A stretch of 17,219 bases of DNA from DASUTW01 sp035513995 (GCA_035513995.1 DATKBL010000107.1:1-17219), one strand, 5' to 3'. Positions 1 through 6,316 are shown, counted from the stretch's first letter. Notes: generated from the sequence alone by a model not told the origin. Translations and numbers: made by a program.

Positions 1-747
1 TACGACGGACGCCTTGTCCCGCAGGGAATCTCGGCTGAGATCATCGCGGAGCGGTGGGGGCTCTCTCGGATTCGGCTCGACGAGTTCAGCGCCCGCAGCC
101 ACGAGCTGGCCGCCAAGGCGATCAAGGACGGGCGGTTCCAGCGCGAGATCCACCCGGTCGAGGTCGCCACCGAGTCGGGCGAGACCGAGCTGTTCGAGCA
201 CGACGAGGGGGTCCGCTTCGAGCTGGACCTGGAGAAGATGGCCACGCTGCCCACGCCTTTCAAGGACGACGGCGTGGTGACCGCGGCCAACTCCTCCCAG
301 ATCTCCGACGGCGCCACGGCGCTCGTGGTGGCCTCGCGCGAGAAGGCCGAGGAGCTCGGCCTGCGCCCCCGCGCGCGCTTCCGTGCGTTCGCGCTCTCGG
401 GGGTCGACCCGATCACGATGCTGACGGGCCCGATCGAGGCCACACGGAAGGTCCTGGCGGCAGCGGGGCTCTCGCTCGAGGACATCGACGTCCTCGAGAT
501 CAACGAGGCGTTCGCCTCGGTGGTCCTGGCGTGGAAGCAGGAGCTGGAGATCGCCGACGACTGGTTCGAGGCCCACGTCAACCCCAACGGGGGGGCGATC
601 GCGCTCGGCCACCCGCTCGGCGCCTCGGGCGGCCGCCTGATGACGAGCCTGCTCCACGAGCTCGAGCGGCGGGAGGGCCGGTACGGGCTCCAGGTGATGT
701 GCGAGGGCGGCGGTCTCTCCAACGCGACGATCCTCGAGCGTCTCTGA
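1..747 (+). CDS. Thiolase (acetyl-CoA acetyltransferase family), C-terminal part
   Basis: Partial gene, open at the left edge: frame 1 runs from base 1 to a TGA at 745-747 and gives 248 residues. Thiolases condense or cleave acyl-CoA thioesters in fatty-acid oxidation or acetoacetyl-CoA formation. Visible family landmarks are the GISAE..A..WG.SR segment followed by DEF..RSH.. near the start, the NEAFA motif (about residue 168), the GHPLGASGG motif with the catalytic His (about 204), and the C-terminal CEGGG motif with the second catalytic Cys. The nucleophilic Cys of the first half lies outside the window. The ending MCEGGGLSNATILERL is typical of the degradative acetyl-CoA C-acyltransferase group. 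Substrate length cannot be told from this part. The next gene starts 12-24 bases downstream in the same direction. Confidence 0.95.
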   Translation, partial: YDGRLVPQGISAEIIAERWGLSRIRLDEFSARSHELAAKAIKDGRFQREIHPVEVATESGETELFEHDEGVRFELDLEKMATLPTPFKDDGVVTAANSSQISDGATALVVASREKAEELGLRPRARFRAFALSGVDPITMLTGPIEATRKVLAAAGLSLEDIDVLEINEAFASVVLAWKQELEIADDWFEAHVNPNGGAIALGHPLGASGGRLMTSLLHELERREGRYGLQVMCEGGGLSNATILERL

Positions 748-771
748 CGCCCCCTGTGGTTGACTGGGGCC

Positions 772-1023
772 GTGCGGCTGCTCTTCGCCATCGTCCTGGC
801 CCTCGCCATCGCCGGGTTCGGCATCTGGGTCCTCTCGGCGATCGGCCGGAACCGCGACGCCGCCCGCGACGCCCCGCTCGAGGACGTCGGCCCGCTGGAC
901 GTCTACTTCGTGTGCGGGGAGTGCGGCACGGAGTTCCGCGTCGAGAAGCTGGGGGAGCTCCAGGTGCCACGGCACTGCGGTGAGACGATGCGGGTCGAGC
1001 AGCGCCCGGCCCGCTTGAGCTAG
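772..1023 (+). CDS. Small membrane-anchored putative zinc-ribbon protein
   Basis: I read an 83-residue protein from GTG at 772; a TTG at 760 in the same frame would add four residues, and neither has a good ribosome-binding site. Residues 1-24 form one hydrophobic helix (LLFAIVLALAIAGFGIWVL), followed by a short charged linker and a cytoplasmic or external tail with C48-x2-C51 and H68-C69, a plausible but incomplete four-ligand metal site. It is not a family I recognise. The gene follows the thiolase closely and ends tail to tail with the FmdB-like gene; the two stop codons share the bases CTAG at 1020-1023. Function unknown; a metal-binding membrane accessory protein is an inference. Confidence 0.6.
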   Translation: MRLLFAIVLALAIAGFGIWVLSAIGRNRDAARDAPLEDVGPLDVYFVCGECGTEFRVEKLGELQVPRHCGETMRVEQRPARLS

Positions 1024-1274
1024 GACTCCGCGATCTCCTCGGCCTTCCGCTTCAGCTCACGATAGTCGCGTCGCGCGCGGCGGTCCTCGGGGAGGAGGGC
1101 GTCGGTCCGTGAGAACCCCCAGCCCTCGAAGCGCACACCGACGCGGCTCCAGCGCCGCCGCAGGCGCGAGCCTCCGCAGGAAGGGCACGCCTCTGGCGGC
1201 TCGGTGCGACCCATCGGGCGCACGACCTCCAGGTCGACCCCGCAGTCCTCGCAGCGGAACTCGTAGACGGGCAT
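1020..1274 (-). CDS. FmdB-family zinc ribbon protein
   Basis: 84 residues starting MPVYEFRCEDCG, which is the hallmark N-terminus of the FmdB/CxxC_CxxC_SSSS family of putative regulatory proteins. The zinc ribbon ligands are C8, C11, C30 and C33. The C-terminal half is basic and probably helical (about residues 60-84, rich in R, E and K). I chose the ATG at 1274 because the family begins exactly at MPxYEF; an upstream in-frame ATG (1313) would add 13 residues running through a palindrome and is not supported. No clear Shine-Dalgarno sequence precedes it. The role of the family is poorly defined: the name comes from a regulator of formamidase genes, but most members are uncharacterised. It lies downstream of crgA on the same strand after an 88-base gap. 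Confidence 0.85.
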   Translation of the reverse strand: MPVYEFRCEDCGVDLEVVRPMGRTEPPEACPSCGGSRLRRRWSRVGVRFEGWGFSRTDALLPEDRRARRDYRELKRKAEEIAES

Positions 1275-1284
1275 CAGAAGGGGT

Positions 1285-1304
1285 GAATCACGCCGGTGTG
1301 ATTC
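1285..1304. promoter_or_regulatory. 20-bp near-perfect palindrome, possible operator
   Basis: GAATCACGCCGGTGTGATTC is symmetric over its full length except for one mismatched pair (1292/1297). The arms are GAATCAC and GTGATTC around a CCGG core. It lies 11-30 bases before the ATG of the FmdB-like gene, so it could be an operator or a small hairpin in the 5' leader. I do not recognise the cognate regulator. Confidence 0.45.
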
Positions 1305-1335
1305 GTTCCACAATGTGGAGAATGACTGTGGAAAA
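1305..1335. promoter_or_regulatory. Cluster of DnaA-box-like sites
   Basis: Two minus-strand 9-mers, TTCTCCACA (1322-1314) and TTTTCCACA (1335-1327), each differ at one position from the DnaA-box consensus TTATCCACA. A third TTCCACA core lies on the plus strand (1306-1312) and forms the perfect 13-base palindrome TCCACAATGTGGA (1307-1319) with the first. The sites are spaced by 13 bases in an AT-richer island of a GC-rich region. DnaA binding is an inference from sequence similarity only. Confidence 0.35.
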
Positions 1336-1362
1336 CGCCGCCGGGACGGGCGAACGCGCAGG

Positions 1363-1596
1363 TCAGCGCCACTGTGTGGCCAGGGCGAAGCCGACGGCGA
1401 TGAGCCCGAGGCCCACCCATAGGTAGGTGTTGTTGGGCGACCCGGGGAGCAGGAACCCCAGGTAGTTCAGGACGATCATGATCACGCCGGAGAAGAGGAG
1501 CGCCAGGACGAGGACCCCGAACCAGGTGGGGCTCGGCTTGGGCTTGGGGGGCTTGGGGGGCTGGTACCGGTGGCGCTTCGACTTCGACTTCGGCAC
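1363..1596 (-). CDS. crgA: CrgA, cell division membrane protein
   Basis: 77 residues. It begins VPKSKSKRHR, matching the MPKSK start of CrgA proteins, continues with a Pro/Lys-rich stretch (PPKPPKPKPSPTWF, residues 13-26), and has two membrane segments (about 27-50 and 57-73). The ending VGFALATQWR matches the conserved G(F/Y)GLATRWR of the family. CrgA interacts with FtsZ, FtsQ, FtsI and related wall-synthesis proteins and coordinates septum formation in actinobacteria. The GTG at 1596 is chosen because GGAAAGGAG lies a few bases upstream on the minus strand and the family starts at this Lys/Ser/Lys sequence. It is divergent from the DUF881 gene, as crgA is in Mycobacterium. Confidence 0.93.
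   Translation of the reverse strand: MPKSKSKRHRYQPPKPPKPKPSPTWFGVLVLALLFSGVIMIVLNYLGFLLPGSPNNTYLWVGLGLIAVGFALATQWR
1528..1560 (+). other. G-run tract (potential G-quadruplex) inside crgA
   Basis: Four runs of three or more guanines on the plus strand (1528-1531, 1540-1542, 1546-1551, 1555-1560) separated by 8, 3 and 3 bases. It is the complement of the Pro/Lys-rich codons of crgA, so amino-acid composition may explain it fully. Confidence 0.35.
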
Positions 1597-1623
1597 CCCG
1601 CTCCTTTCCGTGGGGACGCCACC

Positions 1624-1630
1624 TATCATA
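1624..1630. promoter_or_regulatory. Overlapping divergent -10 elements (crgA / DUF881)
   Basis: The seven bases TATCATA contain TATCAT on the plus strand (1624-1629) and TATGAT on the minus strand (1630-1625), both fitting TAnnnT. On the plus strand the expected start of transcription about 7 bases downstream falls on the A of the ATG at 1636, implying a leaderless mRNA; no Shine-Dalgarno precedes that ATG. On the minus strand transcription would start near 1618, giving a short leader carrying the crgA AAAGGAG. The -35 regions are not recognisable. Confidence 0.55.
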
Positions 1631-1635
1631 GCCGC

Positions 1636-2343
1636 ATGGACCGACCCGGCTCCCGCATGGCGATGCCCCTGGCCGCAGCGATCCTCGGGTTCCTCGCAGT
1701 GCTGGCCGCCGCGCAGCCCCATACCGTCCCCGGGCGGGAGTCCTCCCGCCTCGAGATGGTGGACCTCATCGGCCAGCAGGACGCGCGGGTCCGGGAGTTG
1801 CGCGAGGAGGTCCGCGGCCTCGAGGAGCGGGTCCGGGAGCTGGGGAGCGGGGAGGTCGGGGCCGAGATCGGGGAGCTTCGGGCCGAGGCCGAGCGGCTGG
1901 CGGTGGCCGCGGGCGCCGCGCCGCTCCGCGGCCCGGGCATCACGGTCGTGCTCGAGGACTCCTCCGCCTCCCGCTCCGCGACGGGGAACCCCAACGACCT
2001 GATCGTCCACGAGCGCGACATCCAGACCGTCGTGAACGCCCTGTGGGCGGCGGGCGCGGAGGCGGTCGCGATCAACGGTGAGCGGCTGTCGAGCCTGTCC
2101 GCGGTGCGGTGCGCCGGCAACACGCTCCTGCTCCACGGGGTCGTGCACAGCCCGCCCTACGAGATCCGCGCGATCGGCGATCCGGGTGGGTTGGAGGCCT
2201 CCCTCGGGGAGAGCCCCGGGATGGGCCGCCTGCTCGACGCCGTAAGCGCGTATGGCCTCGGGTTGAGCGTCGAGCAAGGGCCGGTCGTGGTGCCGGTGGG
2301 TCGCGGCGTGAGAGACCTGGCCCAGGCGGCGCCGGTCGCATGA
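1636..2343 (+). CDS. DUF881 family membrane-anchored coiled-coil protein
   Basis: 235 residues. Residues 9-26 form a single N-terminal membrane helix, residues about 43-92 a heptad-like charged coiled coil (QQDARVRELREEVRGLEERV...), and residues about 98-230 the DUF881 domain with its recognisable GPGITVVLEDS, NPNDLIVHERDIQ, AAGAEAVAINGERLS and HGVVHSPPYEIRAIGDP blocks. The domain is expected outside the membrane. Its biochemical role is not established; it resembles the protein encoded beside crgA in Mycobacterium (Rv0012). The ATG at 1636 is preferred because it fits a leaderless promoter just upstream; ATG at 1657 is also possible but would shorten the region before the helix. The stop overlaps the sortase start (ATGA). 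Confidence 0.9.
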   Translation: MDRPGSRMAMPLAAAILGFLAVLAAAQPHTVPGRESSRLEMVDLIGQQDARVRELREEVRGLEERVRELGSGEVGAEIGELRAEAERLAVAAGAAPLRGPGITVVLEDSSASRSATGNPNDLIVHERDIQTVVNALWAAGAEAVAINGERLSSLSAVRCAGNTLLLHGVVHSPPYEIRAIGDPGGLEASLGESPGMGRLLDAVSAYGLGLSVEQGPVVVPVGRGVRDLAQAAPVA

Positions 2344-2996
2344 GCGTCGAGACCCTCCCGAGCTCGCCCCGAGCCGACTCGCGTCGCGGCGGGATCGGTT
2401 CGCGCATCGTCCGAGGGGCGGGCTGGACGCTGATCACCGCGGGGGTACTTGTGGCCCTGTTCGTCGTCTACGAGCTCTTCGTGACCGACCTCATCACCGC
2501 CCGCCACCAAGCCACCCTGCGCGACGATCTCGCCCGCCAGTTCCGGTCGACGGATCCCGAGGGCCAGCCCCGGCCGATCGCCGGCCGTGGGCTGGCGATC
2601 CTCCGGATCCCCCGGATCGAGCTGGACGCGGTCGTGGTGGAGGGCGTGGGCTTGGAGGACCTGAAGAAGGGACCCGGGCACTACCCGACGACCCCGCTGC
2701 CCGGAGAGAGGGGGAACGTGGGGATCGCCGGGCATCGGACGACCTACGGGAAGCCCTTCTGGTCGCTCGACGAGCTGCGCGTCGGCGACGAGATCTTTCT
2801 CAGGACGAGCGAGGGCGAGTTCGTCTACGAGGTGCGATGGAAGCGCGTGGTCCTCCCGAGCCAGGCCGAGGTGCTCGACCCGACGGGGCGCCCGGGCCTG
2901 ACGCTGACCACCTGTGAGCCCAAGTTCTCGGCCGCGAGACGGCTGATCGTCCGGGCGCTCCAGGTCCGAGCGCCGCCGGACGCGGAGGCGGCCTGA
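2340..2996 (+). CDS. Class E sortase
   Basis: 218 residues, ATG overlapping the upstream stop as ATGA. Residues about 26-49 form the N-terminal membrane anchor. The sortase domain (about 85-210) shows RGLAILRIPRIELDAVVVEG, the catalytic His in GHRTTYGKPFW (H132), the catalytic Cys in TLTTCEPKFSA (C192) and the Arg pair R200/R201 before LIV. HRTTYG and TTC.PKFSA are typical of class E sortases of GC-rich actinobacteria, which attach surface proteins, generally with LAxTG-type signals, to peptidoglycan. No substrate with a sorting signal is in the window. Sortase E genes near crgA/DUF881 are also known in Streptomyces, which supports conserved context. Co-transcribed with DUF881 and the 50-residue gene that follows. 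Confidence 0.93.
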   Translation: MSVETLPSSPRADSRRGGIGSRIVRGAGWTLITAGVLVALFVVYELFVTDLITARHQATLRDDLARQFRSTDPEGQPRPIAGRGLAILRIPRIELDAVVVEGVGLEDLKKGPGHYPTTPLPGERGNVGIAGHRTTYGKPFWSLDELRVGDEIFLRTSEGEFVYEVRWKRVVLPSQAEVLDPTGRPGLTLTTCEPKFSAARRLIVRALQVRAPPDAEAA

Positions 2997-3148
2997 TGAT
3001 CGGGTTCCTCCGGCGCCGCAGCCCCCGCAACCCCGTTCTCGCGGTGCTCTACTGGCTGGCGCTGGCGCTCGTCGTGGTGACCATCGTCTTCGCCCTCTTC
3101 TATCTGCTCGAGGTCGATCGCCTCGTCCCCGGCGGGGGGATGTTCTAG
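2996..3148 (+). CDS. 50-residue single-pass membrane peptide
   Basis: A short ORF from ATG 2996 (overlapping the sortase TGA by one base, with GGAGG at 2984-2988 seven bases upstream) to TAG 3146-3148. The sequence starts MIGFLRRRSPRNP, continues as one strong hydrophobic helix (about residues 14-39, VLAVLYWLALALVVVTIVFALFYLL) and ends with a short EVDRLVPGGGMF tail. The positive N-terminus predicts the tail outside. The clean SD, the overlap and tight spacing make it a credible gene of the sortase operon. I do not recognise a family; a sortase- or division-associated membrane peptide is an inference from position. Confidence 0.65.
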   Translation: MIGFLRRRSPRNPVLAVLYWLALALVVVTIVFALFYLLEVDRLVPGGGMF

Positions 3149-3158
3149 CCTTCCGCCC

Positions 3159-3872
3159 ATGACCGAGGAGATCGCGGCCAACGACGCCTACGCCCGGGAG
3201 ACGGAGGCGACGGTCGTGGAGTCCGGCGAGGAGGGGGTTGTCCTCGATCGCACGGTTTTCTATCCGCGGGGAGGCGGGCAGCCCGGCGACACGGGGTCCC
3301 TCCGGTGGGAGGGAGGAGAGGTCCGCGTCGCGGACACGGTCCGGCGGGACGGCCGCGTCCTGCACGTCGTCGAGGAACAGCCGCCCCCCGTGGGCACCGT
3401 CGTGACGGCGGCGATCGACTGGGACCGGCGCCACACCCTGATGCGCACCCATACGGCCCTCCATGCGCTTTCGGGCGTGATCTGGCGCGACTACGACGCC
3501 AAGGTGACCGGCGGCAACATGGACGTCGGGACCGCCCGCATGGACTTCGAGCTCGATGAGATGAGCGGAGAGTTCGGCCGCGAGGTCGAGGGGAAGCTGA
3601 ACGCGGCGCTGGCCGAGGATCGCCCGGTGCACGTGCGGTTCCTCCCGCGGGACGAGGCGCTCGCCGACCCCGAGCTGATCCGGACCAAGGTCAACCTGGT
3701 CCCCGACTCGGTGGATCCGATCCGCGTGATCGACATCGAGGGGATCGACCGTCAGGCCGACGGCGGCACGCACGTCCGGTCGACGGGCGAAGTGGGTCGC
3801 GTGGTCGTGAACAAGACCGAGAGCAAGGGCAAGGCCTTCAAGCGGATCCGGATCGTGCTGGACGAGGGCTAG
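3159..3872 (+). CDS. Alanyl-tRNA editing protein, AlaX type
   Basis: 237 residues, the size of the AlaX-M group. These free-standing proteins hydrolyse mischarged Ser- or Gly-tRNA(Ala) and resemble the editing domain of alanyl-tRNA synthetase. The N-terminal beta-barrel has the GGGQPGDTG loop (residues 38-46). The editing core has the zinc motif HTALH (H98, H102) and DGGTHV (residues 201-206, H205). The usual third ligand, the Cys of CGGTH, is Asp201 here. MTGGNMDVGTARMDFEL-like text around 117-131 is also typical. It starts 10 bases after the 50-residue gene and is likely the last gene of the DUF881-sortase operon. Its TAG shares CTAG (3869-3872) with the stop of the convergent acylase gene. 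Confidence 0.92.
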   Translation: MTEEIAANDAYARETEATVVESGEEGVVLDRTVFYPRGGGQPGDTGSLRWEGGEVRVADTVRRDGRVLHVVEEQPPPVGTVVTAAIDWDRRHTLMRTHTALHALSGVIWRDYDAKVTGGNMDVGTARMDFELDEMSGEFGREVEGKLNAALAEDRPVHVRFLPRDEALADPELIRTKVNLVPDSVDPIRVIDIEGIDRQADGGTHVRSTGEVGRVVVNKTESKGKAFKRIRIVLDEG

Positions 3873-6217
3873 GTCTCCAGGCGCAGGACCGTGCTCGTCT
3901 CCCGCTCCACCGCCGCTCGCGTGAACGGCATCGGGTGATGCTTCCCGCTGGCCCACAGGGCGAGCTGGTCGCGGTAGTGGGGGCTCTCGGGGTTCGCCGA
4001 CTGGCCGAGCGTGAGCACGCCCACCGAGGCGTCGAGGTCGCCCAGGTCCACGATCTGGCGCCAGCTCGGGACCACCACCACGTCGTAGGGGACCCCGGGC
4101 TCGAACAGCGCCTGAGCGACGGTCTGCTCGTCGCCTCCGAGCTCGACCTCGCCCACCGTGAAGAGCTCGCCCAGGCCGGGCGCGGCGGCGAGACGCCCCG
4201 CGAAGCGAGCCCGGTGCACCGCCCCCCAGTGCCAGGCCGACATCGGATCGCCCAGCCTGCCGCCGAGCTCGTCGAGAGCCTCGTCGAGCGCCGCGCGGGC
4301 CATCTCGTCTCGCGCCTCCACACCGTCCTCCCCGAACCAGCGGGCCGTGGGGTAGGCGAGCAGCTCGGGGAGGGCCCGGTACTGGAAGCCGTTGGTCCAC
4401 TGGCGCCGCGAGAAGTAGTGCTCGAACAGCGCCTCCCCCAGCACCGGCCGGAGCATGCGGGTGGCCAGGTGGGTGCACCACGCCTCGTAGATCGCGGCCG
4501 GGGCCGAGTCGGCCCCGAGGTCGTGGTCCCAGCCCGCCATCATCTCCAGCGCCTCCTCCTGTCGGTCGTTCTTCGGCTCGATCGAGAGCAGGTGCCCCAG
4601 GATCTCGGGGGCCAGCAGCGAGCGAGTGTCGGTCTGCATCGCCGCGAAGCTCTCGCGATCGTGGAGGGGCCGAGCAGTGAGCATCTGCACGATCCGGCGC
4701 GCGCGGAAAGGGGGGAGGAAGTCGCTTCCCAGATGCCAGGCACCCTCGCCGTCCGGCCGGTTGTTGGCGGTCACGAGGAACCCCGACTCCGGATTGAGGG
4801 CGCGGGGGAGCTCGTCGAACGGGATCCAGCCGTCCCATTCGTGGTCGTCGGTCCACCCGGGCGCCGGCAGGCTGCCGTCGCCGGCGCGTCGCGCGGGGTA
4901 CCGGCCGGTGAGCTGGTAGCCGATGTTCCCTTCGACGTCGGCGTAGACCATGTTCTGGCCGGGGCAGTGCCAACCGGCGACGGCGGCGCGGAACTCCTCC
5001 CAGGAGCCCGAGGTGTCGAGCCGATGGACGGTGGAGGGCTCGATCACGCCGTCGGCGCCCACCCACCGGAGCGCGTAGGTTCGCCGGATGCCGCCCTCGA
5101 CGACCCTCGGGCCGGCGATGCCGATCATGTAGGAGCGGAGGAGCGGGCCGTGCCGTGTCTCCCGGACCTCCAGCACCTCGGGCTCCTCGCGCCCCCGGAC
5201 GACGATCTCCTCTCGGTGGACGGTCAGCGACTCCCACGCGCCGAGGTGCTCCGCCGAGGTGCCGTCCTCGGAGATCCGCTCGAGGTAGAGGTCCTGGACG
5301 TCGCCCTCGCCGTTCGTGAAGCCCCAGGCGATGCGGTCGTTGTGGCCGATCACGATCCCGGGCGTGAACGGGAACGTGACCCCCGCCACGTCGAGGCCCG
5401 GGCCGACGAGGTGCGCCTCGAACCAGGCCGACGGCGCCTGGACGACGAGATGGGGATCGTTCGCCAGCAGCGGCGCCCCGTTCGTCGTGCGCGACCCCGC
5501 CACGACCCACGCGTTCGACCCCTCACCGGACGGCGAGAGGATGGCGCCACGGAGCATCGCCAGCCGGGGGTCGTCCGCGTCCTTGGCGGGGCGCACGGCC
5601 TCGGGCTCGGGAGCGATGACGGGGAAGAGCGCGCGCATCGCCTCGACCCCGAACCGCTCGGCGATCTCGGCCCGGAGGAGGTCGTTGTCCCAGGCCCGGG
5701 ACAGCGACCAGGCCATGAAGACCGCCGCGCCCGCGCCGGCGAGCGCGGCCTCCTCGGGGCCCGGGAGCCACGGATCGGTCTCGAGCACCAGGTACTCGAC
5801 GGGCCTGGCGGGCATCGCCTCGAGCCAAGCCAGGGCCCCCGCTGCCGAGGCGGCCGACATCTCCCGAGAGAGGTCGTCCCAGGCCTCGGCGTGCCGGGCC
5901 GCCGCGCGGTTCCACCCGACCGTCCGGACGAACCGATCCATCGAGAGCGTGAGCTCCCCGTACAGCTCCGAGAGGCGGCCGAGCCCGAGGCGGTAGGCCA
6001 TCTCCATCTGGAAGAGCCGCTCGGAGGCCATCACGTAGGACTGGGCGGTCCAGAGGTCGGTGAGGTGCTCCGCGTAGATGTGAGGGACCCCCCAGGGGTC
6101 GCGACGCACCTCGACCGGGGCGTGGAGCCCCGGGAGCCGCACCGTCCCCTCGACGGGCGGGAGGGCGGCGCGGGCGGCCTCTCGCAGTGCCTCGACCCAG
6201 TCGTCCACGCGCCTCAC
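3869..6217 (-). CDS. Penicillin acylase family protein (Ntn hydrolase)
   Basis: About 780 residues, the family's usual length. It belongs to the penicillin G/acyl-homoserine-lactone acylase family, which is made as a precursor that cleaves itself into alpha and beta chains. Near the N-terminus is VEVRRDPWGVPHIYAE (residues 35-50), typical of the alpha chain. The new beta-chain N-terminus is Ser234 in GEGSNAWVV. Downstream are LANDPHL (251-257), IGHNDRIAWGFTN (290-302) and TANNRP with N485, all family signatures. I see no signal peptide or lipobox: the N-terminus is MRRVDDWVEALREAARAAL. Start is uncertain between GTG 6217 and GTG 6208. The substrate cannot be predicted; amide hydrolysis of a beta-lactam, acyl-homoserine lactone or acyl-peptide is possible. 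Divergent from the acyl-CoA ligase gene. Confidence 0.93.
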   Translation of the reverse strand: MRRVDDWVEALREAARAALPPVEGTVRLPGLHAPVEVRRDPWGVPHIYAEHLTDLWTAQSYVMASERLFQMEMAYRLGLGRLSELYGELTLSMDRFVRTVGWNRAAARHAEAWDDLSREMSAASAAGALAWLEAMPARPVEYLVLETDPWLPGPEEAALAGAGAAVFMAWSLSRAWDNDLLRAEIAERFGVEAMRALFPVIAPEPEAVRPAKDADDPRLAMLRGAILSPSGEGSNAWVVAGSRTTNGAPLLANDPHLVVQAPSAWFEAHLVGPGLDVAGVTFPFTPGIVIGHNDRIAWGFTNGEGDVQDLYLERISEDGTSAEHLGAWESLTVHREEIVVRGREEPEVLEVRETRHGPLLRSYMIGIAGPRVVEGGIRRTYALRWVGADGVIEPSTVHRLDTSGSWEEFRAAVAGWHCPGQNMVYADVEGNIGYQLTGRYPARRAGDGSLPAPGWTDDHEWDGWIPFDELPRALNPESGFLVTANNRPDGEGAWHLGSDFLPPFRARRIVQMLTARPLHDRESFAAMQTDTRSLLAPEILGHLLSIEPKNDRQEEALEMMAGWDHDLGADSAPAAIYEAWCTHLATRMLRPVLGEALFEHYFSRRQWTNGFQYRALPELLAYPTARWFGEDGVEARDEMARAALDEALDELGGRLGDPMSAWHWGAVHRARFAGRLAAAPGLGELFTVGEVELGGDEQTVAQALFEPGVPYDVVVVPSWRQIVDLGDLDASVGVLTLGQSANPESPHYRDQLALWASGKHHPMPFTRAAVERETSTVLRLET

Positions 6218-6316
6218 CCTAGGGCCGCCCGCGCCGCCCCGGCAAGAGCGCCGCTGGCCCGAGGAGAGCGTGCTGGGGAATAATGGGGATCTCCCCGATC
6301 AGGAGGTGCACGGCCC
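6218..6316. promoter_or_regulatory. Divergent intergenic region between acylase and acyl-CoA ligase
   Basis: This 99-base region must hold promoters for both flanking genes. The only AT-rich patch is GGAATAAT (6277-6284); AATAAT at 6279-6284 is one base from TATAAT and would place the transcript start near 6291, leaving a short leader with the ribosome-binding site. No -35 is clear. GGGGATCTCCCC (6285-6296) is a short inverted repeat (5-base arms, 2-base loop). I find no convincing -10 for the acylase side. Confidence 0.35.
6301..6308 (+). promoter_or_regulatory. Strong Shine-Dalgarno for the acyl-CoA ligase
   Basis: AGGAGGTG is a perfect match to the 16S rRNA 3' end, eight bases before the ATG at 6317. 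It is the best ribosome-binding site in the window and fixes this start. Confidence 0.85.

Noticed and set aside
54..983. 309-residue plus-strand open frame across the thiolase
   Set aside because: It is out of frame with the thiolase, which has its catalytic motifs in frame 1, and its product is Arg/Gly/Pro-rich.
1363..2277. 304-residue version of CrgA
   Set aside because: CrgA proteins are short and start at PKSK; the GTG at 1596 has a good SD and the upstream part is the antisense of the DUF881 gene.
2157..5510. 1117-residue open frame on the minus strand
   Set aside because: It crosses antisense through sortase, the 50-residue gene and AlaX and out of frame through the acylase, and its product is Arg/Pro/Gly/Ala-rich with no motif. 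It is an artefact of few stops in GC-rich DNA.
3935..6283. 782-residue plus-strand open frame opposite the acylase
   Set aside because: It mirrors the acylase gene codon for codon, has no recognisable motif, and the acylase has all family signatures.
6285..6296. Inverted repeat GGGGATCTCCCC as a terminator
   Set aside because: It lies just before the start of the acyl-CoA ligase, its loop is only two bases, and no T-run follows.
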